Below are positions 1 to 13,953 of a stretch of DNA of 64,000 nt, one piece after another (position 1 is the stretch's first letter; each line of letters opens with the position of its first letter). The stretch spans positions 3,100,001 through 3,164,000 of the forward strand of contig OX388348.1 of the NCBI GenBank assembly GCA_947579665.1. The letters run 5' to 3'. The DNA comes from Sympetrum striolatum (Eukaryota > Arthropoda > Insecta > Odonata > Libellulidae). The notes under the pieces are model-generated. The model saw nothing but the letters and a program-made list of their open reading frames with translations. It searched no databases and was not told where the DNA came from. Made by a program: the position numbers and the translations under genes.

Positions 1-3000
1 GTTTATTTTGCCCATTCAATTCCCATGCTTCCTATGGAATAATCTTTTGGGGTTCTTCCTCCTAAATCATTAATATTTTAAAAATTAAAAAACAAAATTG
101 TTAGGACTATGTGTAATGCTCCATACAAGGCACACTGCAAACCTCTGTTTAATAAATTAGGATTGTTAACCGTCACCTCCATTTTTGTCCTCAATACTGT
201 CCTCTTTACCAGGCAAAATATTTCCCTCTTTGAAAAAAATAAGGATTTTCACAATCACTTCACTAGAAGAAATAACGATCAACATACCCCTCAGCAAAAT
301 CTAAATATTTTTCTCTCTGTCCTAAAGTTAGTGGCATTAAATTTGCTATACCCATCTTATTTAAGAATAATTATGGGTAATCAATATGGGATGTCAGTAT
401 TTCTCGTGCTTTATCTGATAATGGCTGATGGACTAAACGGTCATCCGTTAAAAATATAGAGGAAAATATAAAACTTAGATTTTAATTATTAAATAGTGCT
501 CCTCAATGTCAGGTCAACTCAGATTTCCCAATGATAGGAATCCATTTCCCTCTCAATGGATGAAACTTTCTTTGGTCCTGATTCTGTAATTTCTTAACAA
601 TCAAATTGATTGAAGAAGCATTTATGTGGTGAAACTGCATTATAAAAAAATTGGAAAAAATTTTTTTCTTGGTTATTTCCACCATTCCTTGTGGCTGTTG
701 AGCTATAGCTATTTTTTACAGAAATTGCATTTAGTAAAACTGCTAAATCAAATGTATTAAATCTGAGTTGCCCTGACATCTTTAAATAAGGTGTAGATGT
801 TACAAGGCATGAGCTGATATACATAAGATTTATGACTAATGCTCTGGTTTTCTGGTCATAAAGCAATTAGGATCTGTTGATACAGAGATGTTTAACCTTA
901 TTTTCAATAAGGAGAGACCAAAAAAGTCAAAAGTTTCCAAATGGACCGACTAAAATGTAACACTCATACCACAAGGCAACAATGGAAAGGTAAATTATAC
1001 ATGAAAACATATCACACAGGAAAAAACCAAAGGAAATGAAAAATGTCTGACAGCATTTGACCCAAATCTTCCACTATCCAAGCAGATAATATAGCCTATT
1101 AAGCCATCTAGCCAGAACATTCTGACACATTGCTTTAGGAAAATTCGCAGGCAAGGACAAGTCTTTCATCCAACTGTGTGGCATTCTCTACAATTGATGA
1201 CCTCACAGAAGCACCGACCATAAAAAAGGAGGGACGAAGATCCCCCTGGAGAAAAATGAAAATTTCTCCTTGAGGCACGCAACTCAATCCCATGGATTTG
1301 ATCCATAGCAGACCAAAATAATAAGAAAATAAGCAGATTTGTGTGGTTTCAGATAAGGATAGGATTAAGGTATGGAGCAAGTGCAATAGACTTAAATACT
1401 TTAATCAAAGAATCACTCCCATCAGCTTTCTGTTTACTTTATCATATCCTATCTCTCAATCAGCCAATCCCCACCATCTGTTAGCCTGTCTGTATCTGAA
1501 ATCAACTATTCCTTGTCAAATATCTCTCTTATTGGTGTGAATACAGTTAATTCTTTTTTGTAAAAAATAAGGAAATAAATATTTTAAATGATAATCGTAG
1601 TTTTCATAAACTTTTCAAGGAGATAAAAATCCTCAAAAATCATCCAAGAGAATTCTTGCCGCCTTAATTTTGTTACAGTTTGGCAAGAATATAAATAGTT
1701 TAAAATAATATTATTATGAATATATTGACAGAAATAAATGCAACCCAAAGCATAATAGTATTTTAATAAGTTTTGAATAGACAACAGAAAAAAATCCTAA
1801 AATATTGGTTTTACAACAAAGCTATATTGTCAAATGAAATAAACTATAATGTTTATGCAAAAAATAAATTTTATAATTAGGCAGATTATAAATAAGAGCA
1901 ATTTTAATTTATGTGAGTTATTATATTTTATTTATTTTGTTTGAATTGATATATGTGACTTTCCTTGTGTGTGATTCAACAGAAACTTTTATGATTATAT
2001 ATCATTGTGATAATTCATTGCTTAGTATTTCTGTGTTTATTGATTTTTCTGATGTTTTATCTATTTCTTTTTATATATTTCTATAGTTGATTTGTAATTA
2101 ATTATGTATGTCATTGATGTAAAAGGGTTCATCCTGTAGATAATAATAAATAAATAAATTAGTCAATTGGAATGAAGGGAAATTTAATAACACTACTAAT
2201 GAGGGAATGGGACCATAGAAGGGGTGAGTAATGGAGATGACGACATGGAGAAATATTTCCCAACATTTCATCCTTCAACGCACACTAAAGCACACCTTTA
2301 TGACATGGAGAAATATTTCCCAACATTTCATCCTTCAACGCACACTAAGACACACTTATATTAGGTTCAGGCTAAAATTAAATTTAATAAGAATATAACA
2401 TTGATTGTGAAGTGAAATGTTAAACTGCACAGGCATGAATGTAATGTGGTATTTAATCGACATCAAGATCCTACACACAGCACACTAATATGTCATAGTA
2501 CACTGGTTTTAAAGCAATAACATTGATGGATATGCTGTGTAAAAAGATATTACTAAATAGAAGTTCAGAATCACTTCAAATTATTTCATAACATCTAATG
2601 TAGAAACTGAAACAAGCTAGAGGAAATCAGACAAATTGCGGTCATTTCAACATTCAGAACCATGACCATTAATTGCACCTGTAGAGAATTGAAACTTTAC
2701 CCAATTTTTAACCTTGAAGTCCTTTCCCAGAATTCAGTGGTGATTTCGGAAAACCTAACCTCAAAATCATGGTTTTGCTGAATAATGGTTACTTGTAATC
2801 TATTTATTTCAGATGCCAGACACATCTCAGGCTATGAAATGTTTGATGATTCATACTATGAATTATTCAAAATTCAACCAAACGATTTGATGTCATATAA
2901 ACTGACAATAATACATCTTAATATACCAGAAGTCAATATATTAGAGTGGCCATATGGTGGGGAGTGATTATATATTTTAAGACTAATAGGGTTAAATAAA

Positions 3001-3895
3001 TAATTTCATTTATCGGTTAGATGGTAACTAGATAATGTAATAACACTCTTTTAATATGTTTAATATTTAATAAAATAACATTTATGCTTTAGCATTTGCA
3101 AAATTTCATTAGTTTGGTCAATTCTTAGCCTTTTTGAAAGTTTTTTTCATGAGAAAAATTTCCAAGGTCAAGTAGTTAGCATGCACCTAATACGTACTTA
3201 TAGCCGACTTCAAATTCATAAAAAATTTCTCTTATATTTTTTTGCATAAATCTGATTTCTGTAATTTTTAAACATAAATCCATTTGATTCCTAAATTTCC
3301 TATACCTTAATGGTGTAACCTAATCTGAAAGTGCTCTTTCAATAATTTTTTATGTACAATAGTAAAACTTTATATTTTAAAACATCCACTAATCTGTCAC
3401 TAAGTCAGACCTAAGCTCATGTCCAATTACGTTATTTTAAAGTTAATTAGCTCAAATTCCATGTATCACTGGGTTAAGATACTTAAATATGCAAATTAAT
3501 CCTGATGGAGAAGTTACTCTTACCACCAAAAATCTTATTCAGAAGTTTACCTTTAATTTAACATCTTCATACAAATAGAATGCAGGTAATACTATGAAAA
3601 CTGGACTATACTGAAAAGGACTATGTAAAGGGTTGAATTTGCTAACTTCATATTTTAGAAATAAATTAAAAATTACTGTTATGTAGAATTCTAACATCTA
3701 AATTTCAGAAGAGACACCTGATTGGTTCTCAAACTCCTCTTAATTGGTTGAATCAAACTAACAAGACCTATTGATCAAAGTCGAAACTCATCATCCCACA
3801 TGATCTTTATCTAGTCATAGTTGATAATCAATAAATGTGCTGAAAAATAGACATAGGCTTTAATAAATATAACAAATACTTCTAGAAACACATAC
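1..3895. other. AT-rich non-coding DNA, probably the last intron of the glyoxalase I gene
   Basis: No open reading frame here resembles a known protein. The preceding glyoxalase exon ends at 3896 in a donor site and its expected last exon was not found between 1 and 3895, so this stretch is inferred to be intron. It contains a 60-bp tandem duplication at 2242-2361 and otherwise only AT-rich sequence. Confidence 0.5.
2242..2361. repeat. 60-bp tandem duplication, two copies
   Basis: Positions 2242-2301 and 2302-2361 are near-identical head-to-tail copies; both begin GACATGGAGAAATATTTCCC. They differ only near the end of each unit (AAAGCACACC versus AAGACACACT). No coding content is visible. 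Confidence 0.9.
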
Positions 3896-5398
3896 CATCA
3901 TCAGGTTTCTTCACGAATTCCACTCCCAGTTTCTCAAATCTCTCACATGCTTGATAAACATCAGGAACCATTATTCCAATATGACCTAATAAAAAATTTA
4001 TTTTGAAATAAAAGACAAAATAATTGTTATGATAATGAAATGAAATATTTGTTGGATTGGACTTACCATAACCTCTAGGATCAGAGTTTCCATTGTGATA
4101 TTTAGCATCTGGATCACTTTCAGTTCCCCAATTGCTGTAAACAGAATTTCACAATGATCCATGAAACAGAGTACCATTTTAATCGAACATTGAGAAATTT
4201 ATAATGTACATACGATACGTCCAGTTAAGTAATTGTTAAAAAGCTTTTACTTCCTACAATTAGCCGCAATATCTTACAATTGATGATAAATAAATATATA
4301 TATTCAACGACTAAAATTATGAATCCAAACAGCAAATACTGTACTCATGCAACGTTAAAATTAACTCACTGAGTCAGCTCTAGTGTGGCTTTCCTTGACA
4401 ATGCCCAAACAACTTGCTCCTTGGGATCCGCTGGGATGTCAGCCTTATTTTCAAATCCCATAAAATATATTGAAAATTTCATGCTTGGAAAATCCAGCTT
4501 TTGTAAAAGTATCATGCCAAGAACCCTTGTATAAAAATCTAATGACTTTTTCGGATCTTTGATACGATACATTGTTTGTTGAAAGAGAAAATCCTAGGAA
4601 TGATGTAGGAGACAATAAGGAAATTTAAACCTTGCATTGGAGTATTACAGATCAGACAAGTTTTGATGAAACTTTTTGAATCAATCGAGATCATTATAAT
4701 CGTGAAAAATTACCTTCGTAGAAGGATCTGGATCACTACAGCAAGCTTTTGCTTCTGCATTTGTCAAACCGACTTGTTCACCCATAGTTGTTGGCAATAA
4801 TGATTTTCCACTCCTTAAATAGAGAGATGATAAGTCGGATTATACTTTTTCGCGAATGACTTACAGAAAACAGCGTGTTTCAAATAGATTACCAAAATTA
4901 TCAATAATGTTTTAAAAAACGGAGAAGACCACACGTACTGTTGAAATTCTAGAGAAACAGGTTTAATAAACCAACACTAACTTATTACACCAGAGATGTT
5001 AGATGGTCACACCTTTCTACCTCTAACTATTGCTCTCCTGCGATATTCTGTTCTCTATGCTGACAAGGTTGTCTTGGTTACAACCAACTTAACTCGGTAA
5101 ACCCCAAGATATTATATAATTTACCGGTCGATTCACAGAATAAAAGGTTTCACCACGAATGGGATTTGTTTAAATTAAACTATGAAATGCTTCCATCATA
5201 ATGGAGTGTAGTAACGGTAAGGATTACTAATAGAAAACACGAATTTCAAACGTTACACAAAAATTGCCGTTCGTCGCGCTGCTTTAGGAAAACATTCCCG
5301 TAAAACTAAAGCAAGCGGAAGAACTCAACTCACTCACCAGACCTTAACAGCTTCGGGTAATAGAGGAAATTATAAAAGCGATTGCGATTGAACGTCAT
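3896..5398 (-). CDS. GLO1: Glyoxalase I (lactoylglutathione lyase), 3'-partial
   Basis: The enzyme converts the glutathione hemithioacetal of methylglyoxal to S-lactoylglutathione, a cytosolic detoxification step. Coding exons on the minus strand: 4813-4714, 4593-4370, 4134-4067 and 3985-3896, all with GT-AG introns and matching phases. The canonical start is ATG 4785-4783, reading [16 protein letters not shown]. Numbered from there, metal-site residues expected from the family are present: Gln30 (in FLFQQTM), Glu96 (in LELTHNWG) and His123 (in YGHIGIM). The fourth ligand, a Glu in the conserved C-terminal DPDGYWIE block, is in the last exon, which is not in this window. Exon 5 ends phase 1 after KKPDD. 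An upstream exon at 5398-5334 splices in frame and would add an N-terminal extension (see findings). Identity is very likely; only the extension is uncertain. Confidence 0.93.
5334..5398 (-). CDS. Possible 5' exon of GLO1 adding an N-terminal extension
   Basis: ATG at 5398-5396 opens a frame reading [20 protein letters not shown]. Using donor GTGAGTTG (exon end 5334) and acceptor TTTAAG (next exon 4813), the frame continues through [11 protein letters not shown] directly into the canonical GLO1 Met at 4785. The extension is Arg/Lys-rich with no acidic residue in its first 20, like a mitochondrial presequence. A second overlapping donor (GTGAGTGAG, three bases... four bases earlier in the transcript) would not keep the frame, so this may instead be a 5'UTR exon. 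Confidence 0.45.
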
Positions 5399-8300
5399 AA
5401 CCGGCTGTGAAAGTGCTTGTTTTAAATTGAATTTACCTTGAATCCTTTCTTACTGGACTCTCTAAAGCATTAAATGTATTCTGTCTGTGACAAAACGAAA
5501 ATCACGTTGAATTAGTTGAGAGATTCATCTGCTAACGTGAATTGTTATGTTTCAAATACGGGCATTATTTTGATATTTAGCGTCACACAAAGTTTACGAA
5601 GTGCATGTTTTCAGGATAAGAAAGTGGCTAAAACTGTTATCAAAATGTTGAAGAAAACATGGAATTTTGTGTGCTACTGGTACTTTAGGTACTGTATGGT
5701 TACGGAATTGTACATGGTTGAGAGATGGGAACAAGCTTTAATTAGTATCCTTTCAAAATATGCTTAAAATATGTATCCAATATTCTATTTTTCGACGTTT
5801 ATCCATGATTATCCTTAACTAAATCTAAGATGGTTTTATGATCTTATTATTCTTCCTCCTTTTTTACTTCAACTATGCGGTACTATTGAAGGCAGTGTCG
5901 TATGTTGTTCCACAAGTGGCGTGATGTTTTTGTGAAGTTGACGCTCATTTTTATATGTTGTTGATGTTTCTTTCAGTGATAGCAAAGATGTCTTTCTAGA
6001 TCTGAATCAAAATGATTTGGCAAATTATATATAGAGTTGTTGTTCTGTGAGAAACTTGTAAATCTCATTTTTGCAGTCATAATTTTTTTATGAGGTCTTT
6101 TTGTATGCATGAAATATTAAGTCAAAAAACCAATAGCATGAATCTCATATTATTACATCTGAAACCAGAGTGTACATTTTACTGCTTGGTCAAAAATCTA
6201 TAAGGGTGCGGTCACAAATTGCAATATTTTTGTCTATTTTGAATGAATAATAATCTCTTCCTAATACCTTTTCTTATGATAGTTATTTTTGAAAGTTTAA
6301 AGCCAGAAGTTATTTTGATGTTCCTCTGGTCTCCACTGGGTATTGATGCATACATGACGCTCACATAATCTCCTAGAAATGCCTACTAAGTGTGAATTGA
6401 TTTGCTCAGAAAAGAGTGAAGTATTTTTTGGGCCCTATCCTATCTTTATATAGAGTGTATTCAAGGATATTTTCTTACAACGGCCTCAAATGATTAACAC
6501 CCCAAGGCAAGCATTCAGATGTGTAATACAGAATAAGTAGAGTATATTTTGTTTATTGAGTTTCTGAAAAATGTTTTTATACTATGTATCTTTATCACTG
6601 ATGTATTCTATGGTCGTACGAATGTAAACAGCTATCGCTGATTATTTGCCTCATGATTCTCATTCATACGAGGTGTGGATATAACTAAATTAAGATAGAG
6701 ATAAGGTTATTCTTCTGTCTGTCTTATCATTTGAGCAGTAATTCCAAACTTTAATGAGGGATAACTCGATATACTTTAATTTCAGGTCATTTCACATTAT
6801 TATATGCTAGCTAATTTCCACTGGATGTTCTTGTTTGTGATCCACAGATTCTGCTTGAATATTTTTGTATAGCTCCCCTCCCTGGAGCTTGAAAACATTC
6901 CTCTAAATAATCTTTGAAGGAATCTTGATTAGTTTCACCTTGTCAACGTGTTTTTTGACTGCTTTAAACAAATTGTAACTCGATCTTGTATGATGCTAAG
7001 TATAGAATTTTCATTCTTTAATTGTTGACATAATTTCTTACCTAGTAATGAATCTGATTGAATGTCTGAGGTAAACCTTATTTGATACTTTCTTTGGTCC
7101 AGTAATTTCTGTATTTTATATTGTGAGTTAAAATTCAGAGCCTTATTTTGTATGTTTTTCATTAAGTAAATATTATTGAATTATTATTCTTAAGATTGTC
7201 TATTTTATCTCCCAGATTATGTCCTCTGAAAACTCAGCAATTCCATTTATCAACAGTAATGTATGTTTCTCTTCTGGTAACAGTGTGCTAGTTCATTCAT
7301 TCAAGTATTTCACCCATCCTTGTCTTCCACAACCTCTGTGAATGTGCCTGCAAAAGATTGAATTCGTTAAGGAAAAGAGATCAGTTTTTACTGTAATATA
7401 TAGCTTCCTTCATGAAATAATGTTATTTTATAAGTATATATGTTTTCTAAATATCTTTTTAATGAGAGATGAATGTTGAAAGTTTTTTTCATTAGAAGCA
7501 AATATTTGATAAAATTAAATCAATGGTATCAGAAATCAATATTGTTTCCAATTGGAGTATCACTATAGCTGAATAAAGATCTTTTATACTATGATAAAAT
7601 TTTGTCATTTTTTAGTCATGTTTCCTGTACGAAATTAGTATAACATCCTCTGAATAATAAATAATGAGATCAGAGGCGGATTTGCACAAGTTAAGAAAGT
7701 TTTCTGAAATAAGGTGTTCGCAAATATCTATAGCTACTAGTATGGACTAGTAGTAACTTAACTATTAACGGTTTGATGAAATCTCGAGTATTATTGATTA
7801 AATAGTCTAGACTGTTTTAGATATGGATTAAATGAAAAGCCAGACCTAAAAAATTGGTGGAGAACAAGGATTGGAAAAGAAAAGGCACCTAATATTAAAA
7901 GTAATAGAAAAGTGAAGAGAAAGCATGATGAAATTCTTGATTGATACAAAAGTCTGACAAGGGCAAAAAAGAAGAGGAATACCAAGCTAAGAATATTTGA
8001 CAGGCATAATAGTGGACAGCTGCAAAGAACGGGAAGGGCTTTGCACTCGAAAGCTTACTTCTCTCAAAAGGAAGACTTGAAAGATGGGTATGCCACAACC
8101 CTGTACGGCATTGGTTCCAGTTTGGGACACATTCCTTCCAGAAGGCTTTGAGGGACAGTTTAATTTCAGTGCAATGGTATTTGAAAAGTTTGATAACCTT
8201 TGAGGTTTCCTCCCATTCAAGTGAAATATTCTATAAATTGGTGGGAAATTAAAAATTTCCATAGAGATTTATTAAGGTTTTTTTTCATATTGCCATTTTA

Positions 8301-11300
8301 ATTCCTTATAGTTCAAGACTTCAGAATCTTCATTCACCAACCAAATTTAACTGATCATACTAATCAGTCCTTAAATTTAATATCTCATGGTCAATACTAA
8401 CTACAGGTACAATATCAATACTTACTTTACAGAGGATATAAAGCAAGCAGCATCAGTGAACTAACAATAAGAGAGACAAAACATGAAAATAACTTTGGTG
8501 GTCCTTATAGTGACATGACCACCCTGAGCTCACAGTCATTACTTAACATATTGTAGCTCAACATAAATGTGAATTCTGGCAATTAGTAACCATTTATCAC
8601 TAATAAATGCACAGTATTGCATCAATCATACATTCATATCAACTAATTTTAACTTAAAATTCATTACAATATGTACTTGTTTTATAGGATTCATGACGAA
8701 ATCAGTTTTCTTTTAAATGCCTTAATGGAAAAAATAAAAAGATCATTACTATTCATGCATATATTTATTAATCCAACAAATGCACTTGCTAATTGTTTGA
8801 ATTTCAAAATATTTCACAAAACTTGTAAGTTCTGTTACATGTAATAACTGATGTTTACTTGGTACATAACTTATGAAATGAAAATTTACATAGTTTATTT
8901 AAAATATTTTTACAGAAGAGATAAATAAGTTGAAATTGGCATCAGTCAGCATTTCTCATATCCTAAGATTGGGAAACTCATAAATAAACATCAAAAGTTT
9001 TCCAATAAAATCAATCAAAACTCACATAATATCATAATGTACTGATTCTCTCAGTTAATAGGGGATACAAAAATTGAAAATACATTAATACAAAAATCAT
9101 TTAAAATACAAATGACAACAGCAGCACATTTGCTTCCAAAACTTTAAGCAAAGGATACATTTCTACAGATCTCTTTTCCTATGATTTCAATATTACAGGG
9201 TACAGAAGATTATCCATGGGCAAAGCAGATCTCAGAAGTTATCTCGAAGCAAATTTATTCCAATTACTTGCTATAGATTGTTTAAAAAAATATTTACTTA
9301 TTGTAGCTTTTAACTAGGTGACAGTTTGGAATAATGATAATATGTGCATAATTATTTTAGGCAGTGGGATAGCAAAAAATCATACTTTCATGGTTTATAG
9401 AATTAAAACTCTTATTAACACAAATGCTTCACAAAGTAGCTCTCTATTGAGCTGAGTCAATTTCTCCACAAATTCCATAAACTAACAAACTGAGCAATCG
9501 ATTAGAAAGTTAACACATGAAAAATAAAACCCATATATTATACTCTGGGTTATATTATTTTGATTTTCTAAAGTATAGAAAGATAAGGGAGTTCACCACA
9601 ATTGGAACTTAATGAGCTGAATGCAATTTTACCCTGATATCTAATTCATCGAATGACTTAAAATCATTCTTACATAAATATTATACTTTATATATTTTTT
9701 CAACATGCTCACAAATTTAAAGTCACATTTGGCCCACACAAATAGCCAGATAAATAGTTTCTTTATCTTCATTAAGTGACCCACAATACAGGAAACACTT
9801 TGGATTGTCGATATATTCTGAAAACTGCCAGCAATGACCATGGATTATCCAAGAGCACATTCAGAATATGCTGATATACATTAACTGCACTTTCAATTGA
9901 AGGAATCTTTAAATAAATTGCTCAAAACCATTAATGGAATGAGGGTTACCACTGAAATGCTGACTTTGCTTAACTCTAAAGGGGAAAGAGACAGAGGGGT
10001 AGAAAAATAGTTGGAGCATAATGAGCTCCAATCCCAAATACTCTTCTTTATATACATTCTCTTAATTGTGCTTTGGTCACTAATTCTTAACCAAACAATC
10101 TCGATGACATCAGCTTCAAGGTCAACTACCTGGACATCATCAGCCGAGAGCAAACATTAACACCACAAAATGTCCGTAAGACTTTTCATGGTGATAAACA
10201 TTAACATACTTATCACAGATAACAGTATTGTTTTTCAAATAAGACACGTCAAAATCATTTTATGTCATCATTGAGATAAAAACTGGATAGTTAAAAGCTA
10301 CCATAATAATCTTCTTATTGTTGATGCAACAAAAACAGGTGAACAGTCCATGAAATTATTTGCTAGGACATTCAAAGTAAGACTAATTTGGATGGTCAAT
10401 TACAATAACTCGATTATCAAGAAAATTTATGAGATGGATCCACAAACAAAGGCAAGTGGATAAAATAATCATCGCACCTAAGTCATTCAGCAAAGCAACA
10501 ATCATTCTGAAAATTTCTCAGTTTCTAGCAAAGAAGACAAATATAATTCCTAGTGCAAATTCTAATGCACTGTATAGCTAAGCAAACAAGAATAACATAA
10601 TTGTACATTATTGGACGAACTTATAGAAGTAACATACTTTTACATCTGAAAGTATTTACCATATATCAGAAGTATATCTCTTAGTAACATAAAACAATTT
10701 TTACTATAAACAATGAATAAATGTTTGAAATTTTAAAGAAACCAAGAAAGAGGGGAAACAGACCATCTTATGCATAGAACAATTAACTTCTTCACCTGAT
10801 ATATGCAAGGACTAATTCCACAGCTCAGAACCAAGGATTGTGATCTGAAAATACCACGCAGTATCATGAACATCGCAGCAGCTGTAATGGGCCAAAAGAA
10901 GGCAGTCTCATGAATAAATTATTTTGTCACCTTCAATTAACCACAAGGACCTAACTTCTGTTAACAGCTGCACTGTAATTATTTACAAAATATTACACAA
11001 TTTCCATTTACCAACTAAAGTGAAAATGAAATGAGATGTTTACATTTAAACTTTAATCAAGTACTTTCACCTGACTTTAAAAACAACCATTGTCATATCT
11101 TACGCAATACCTCATCTGCTATATATGCCTCAAAAAAAGATAGCCAATTGTCAACCACAATATTCAATCGCTCTGATTTGAATTCTTTTTGATCTCAATA
11201 TCACCAATCTGATTGCACCATGCTCCAGTTGATAAAACTTTGGTTTAACTCTCGTAAATTTTCTTAACATAAAATCAACATCAAAATAGAAAAAGAATTA

Positions 11301-13077
11301 GGTTAGCTGCAATCTTTCAAATTCTCAGATAAAGAGAAGTATTTATCGTAGGATCAACATAGCTTAAACACCTTTCCATTGAACAACTCTTTTGATTTCA
11401 CAGAGGCATACACTTCCACCAACATGAACACAAATGTTTCAATACAAGTACAAACATTATTCAACACTTAAGAGACACATTTAAGATTCAATTTCACCAA
11501 TAACAACAATGCATGACCAAATAGGCACCAATGCATAACAATTTATAATTGAATTCTTCAAAAATAAGGGCACCATTCTTTTGAGCTGTTTAACTTTCTT
11601 GCTAACAAATTAAGAGGATTAAAATGCTGCGGCCACTTAATAAGCAGATGATTATTAAAGAAAATTAATAGTAGCACTGTGAGAAGGCTAAACATTTTGC
11701 ATCACAATCATGGTTTACATGCAATAATTGAAGTTTTTGGGGCATGCGTTGTTCCAAAAATCAAATCTAGGTGAATTTTAAGATGAATTTTCCACTTGAC
11801 AGACATATCATTGAAATTTACCACAGGAATGTCTACATTCCATATGCTAAGACTCAGGGTTATTTGTACACATTACTCTGAATAATTTATTATACCTTAA
11901 TATCTATTGTCTCTCTAACAATGAGAAAGCAATGATAATTTGATTCTACGAGTGAATACTGTACAGAAAATTAACTTCCATAAAATGGCTACATGATTCT
12001 GAAAATAAAGACTTCTCTTTTCAAAGTTATTGTAAGTGGATAGATTAAAGAATTCCGATGCAATTTGACAAATGAAAGCCACAAGAACAGACAGCACAAG
12101 GATATGAGGCACCAAACTAAGAAAAACAGCAATTTTAACAGATATTAGACATTGAGCTATAAGTCACCACACACAGTTATCTAGCAGCACAAATGACAAG
12201 AGCACCTAAAAGGCAATCACTGGGACATTGACAATAAGAGCATGTAGAATCCCAAACAAAGGGATAACATGGCCTAACTAACACGATAACTTATGACACT
12301 CTTAGATAGACCACAAGCACCTTCAAGTGACAATATTTTCAACTTATCTTAGGCCAAAACAATATATGATCACGCAAAAATGCTTTTCAACAATTACTCA
12401 ACAAACGTTTTGAAATACTTTTAAATTCCACAGCCTTTAAATTTCATAAAATCAGAGCTTGCACCAAATTGATAAGAATATTGCATATTTTGTCTAAATT
12501 ATAATTGTAAAATGTATCTTATTAGCTGATAATAATGCGCTTCAAATAAATACAGAAGAATTCTCCTTTTCTAAATGCAAATCGTAGAAAAATAATTTCT
12601 TTAGCTCAATTTCCACAACAAGAGCTGACACCTCGAGTCAATCTAAATCTTTCAAAAATTCCACACTTTAAACATTCATTCAATCTGAATGATATGTAAT
12701 GGACACAAGTGTTCAATCTATAATGTCAGAAATATAATGATCCAAACCATTACTTTCTTTTATAGCTCAACAAGACAGCTCCTGCTCAAATCGAATCGTT
12801 CATATGAATGAGCAATTTACAGCTTTATCCCTAAATAAATATTTCTTGCACAATGCATCACTGCATTTTTTTTCATTTGATAGAGGTAAATGAAGCAAGT
12901 AAAGGGTAACTGAAGGAACATCTTATACAAGCACATTCTAAAAATCATACATGAGGAAAGCTACAGAATTTCATTCCTCGCCAAAGTTCAAACAGAAAAA
13001 CTCATTTACACTCGCATCACTGACCTCTGACTTTCATACCAACAAACTACTTAGTTACATTCACAGAAGACAAAATC
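5399..13077. other. Long AT-rich stretch without a recognised gene; may include the SOCS 3'UTR
   Basis: No exon with a convincing match was found. The right part, just downstream of the SOCS stop codon on the minus strand, is the natural place for its 3'UTR. The first minus-strand AATAAA after that stop is at 11891-11886. A denser patch at about 7945-8150 reads on the plus strand as KSLTRAKKKRNTKLRIFDRH and onward to a stop; it may be a fragment of a retroelement but is not identified. Confidence 0.4.
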
Positions 13078-13590
13078 TTAGTGCTCAGAATCTAAGCACC
13101 TCACCCTAACCCTCTGTTTGTAGTGATACTCTTTCAGGTAAGCCTTTAAGGCTTTAGGCAGTTTCAGAGAACCAATGGCATCGTATGTAGTCCTAGAACA
13201 TACAACTGCACGACATAGATGTTGCAAAGGGAAGGGAAAAGATCGATGAAGAGGAGATGTCAACATTGGTTCGAAAAACATGCAACAGGCAGGGTCCTTG
13301 TAATGCTCGACAAGACCAGTCACCGTAGGGGAAGCAAAGACTCCTGGATCGTGGGAATCAAAGCTGAATTTGTGGTTCCACTGCTCGACACGAGCATGCA
13401 GTGAGCGCTCATACTTGCGAAAGCTGACAGAGAAGAGGTGTTCCTCTTGTGCCGAGTCCCTGAGGAGGAAAGTTCCCTCAGGACGTCTATCCAGAAGTCG
13501 TTCAGCCTCGTAACGATCCATTTTGCCCCAATAGAAGGAGCATGCTGTTATTTGAAGGAGATCTGGCACCAAGCAATGAATATAGTCCAC
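13078..13590 (-). CDS. SOCS5/SOCS4-type suppressor of cytokine signalling, exon 2 (SH2 domain and SOCS box)
   Basis: This exon supplies residues 364-533 and the stop of the 533-aa protein begun at 21287. It starts Val-Asp-Tyr ([14 protein letters not shown], the SOCS4/5-specific extended pre-SH2 region) after acceptor TTCATTTCAG. The SH2 domain runs from about [15 protein letters not shown] to FFEPML. The phosphotyrosine-binding Arg is in FLLRDS (about residue 407). The SOCS box follows, with the elongin-binding LCRAVVC (about 488-494) and a downstream Cullin-box-like LPKAL, ending in the SOCS5-typical [11 protein letters not shown]. The family acts as an E3-ligase substrate adaptor limiting JAK-STAT and EGFR signalling. 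The start shown is not a translation start; it is the splice acceptor. Confidence 0.96.
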   Translation of the reverse strand: MDYIHCLVPDLLQITACSFYWGKMDRYEAERLLDRRPEGTFLLRDSAQEEHLFSVSFRKYERSLHARVEQWNHKFSFDSHDPGVFASPTVTGLVEHYKDPACCMFFEPMLTSPLHRSFPFPLQHLCRAVVCSRTTYDAIGSLKLPKALKAYLKEYHYKQRVRVRCLDSEH

Positions 13591-13953
13591 CTGAAATGAA
13601 TTAGTTAATGAGTTGTAGCCTCCTATAGTGCAAATTAAATAACATTACTTGTGAATGACATAAAAAAACACAGTCCTCGAGAATTCCAAAAATGTGCAAC
13701 AAAATACTTTTAGCGATCATATTAAATAAAAGATACAAATTCCACAAAAACGAAAAATTTTAATGCATGACCAGTTTTGAGTTAACTGCTCATCTTCAGG
13801 CACAAGATACAAATGCAACAAAATTTATTTTAGCTGTTTGGTGTGGATGTGGGAAGGGGAGGCAGCAGGTTGACAAATAAGGGAGAGTGGTTGGTGAAAA
13901 GGTGATTGTTTGTGAGTTTATAGTCGCTTACATTGTGGTTTGTTATTTCAATT

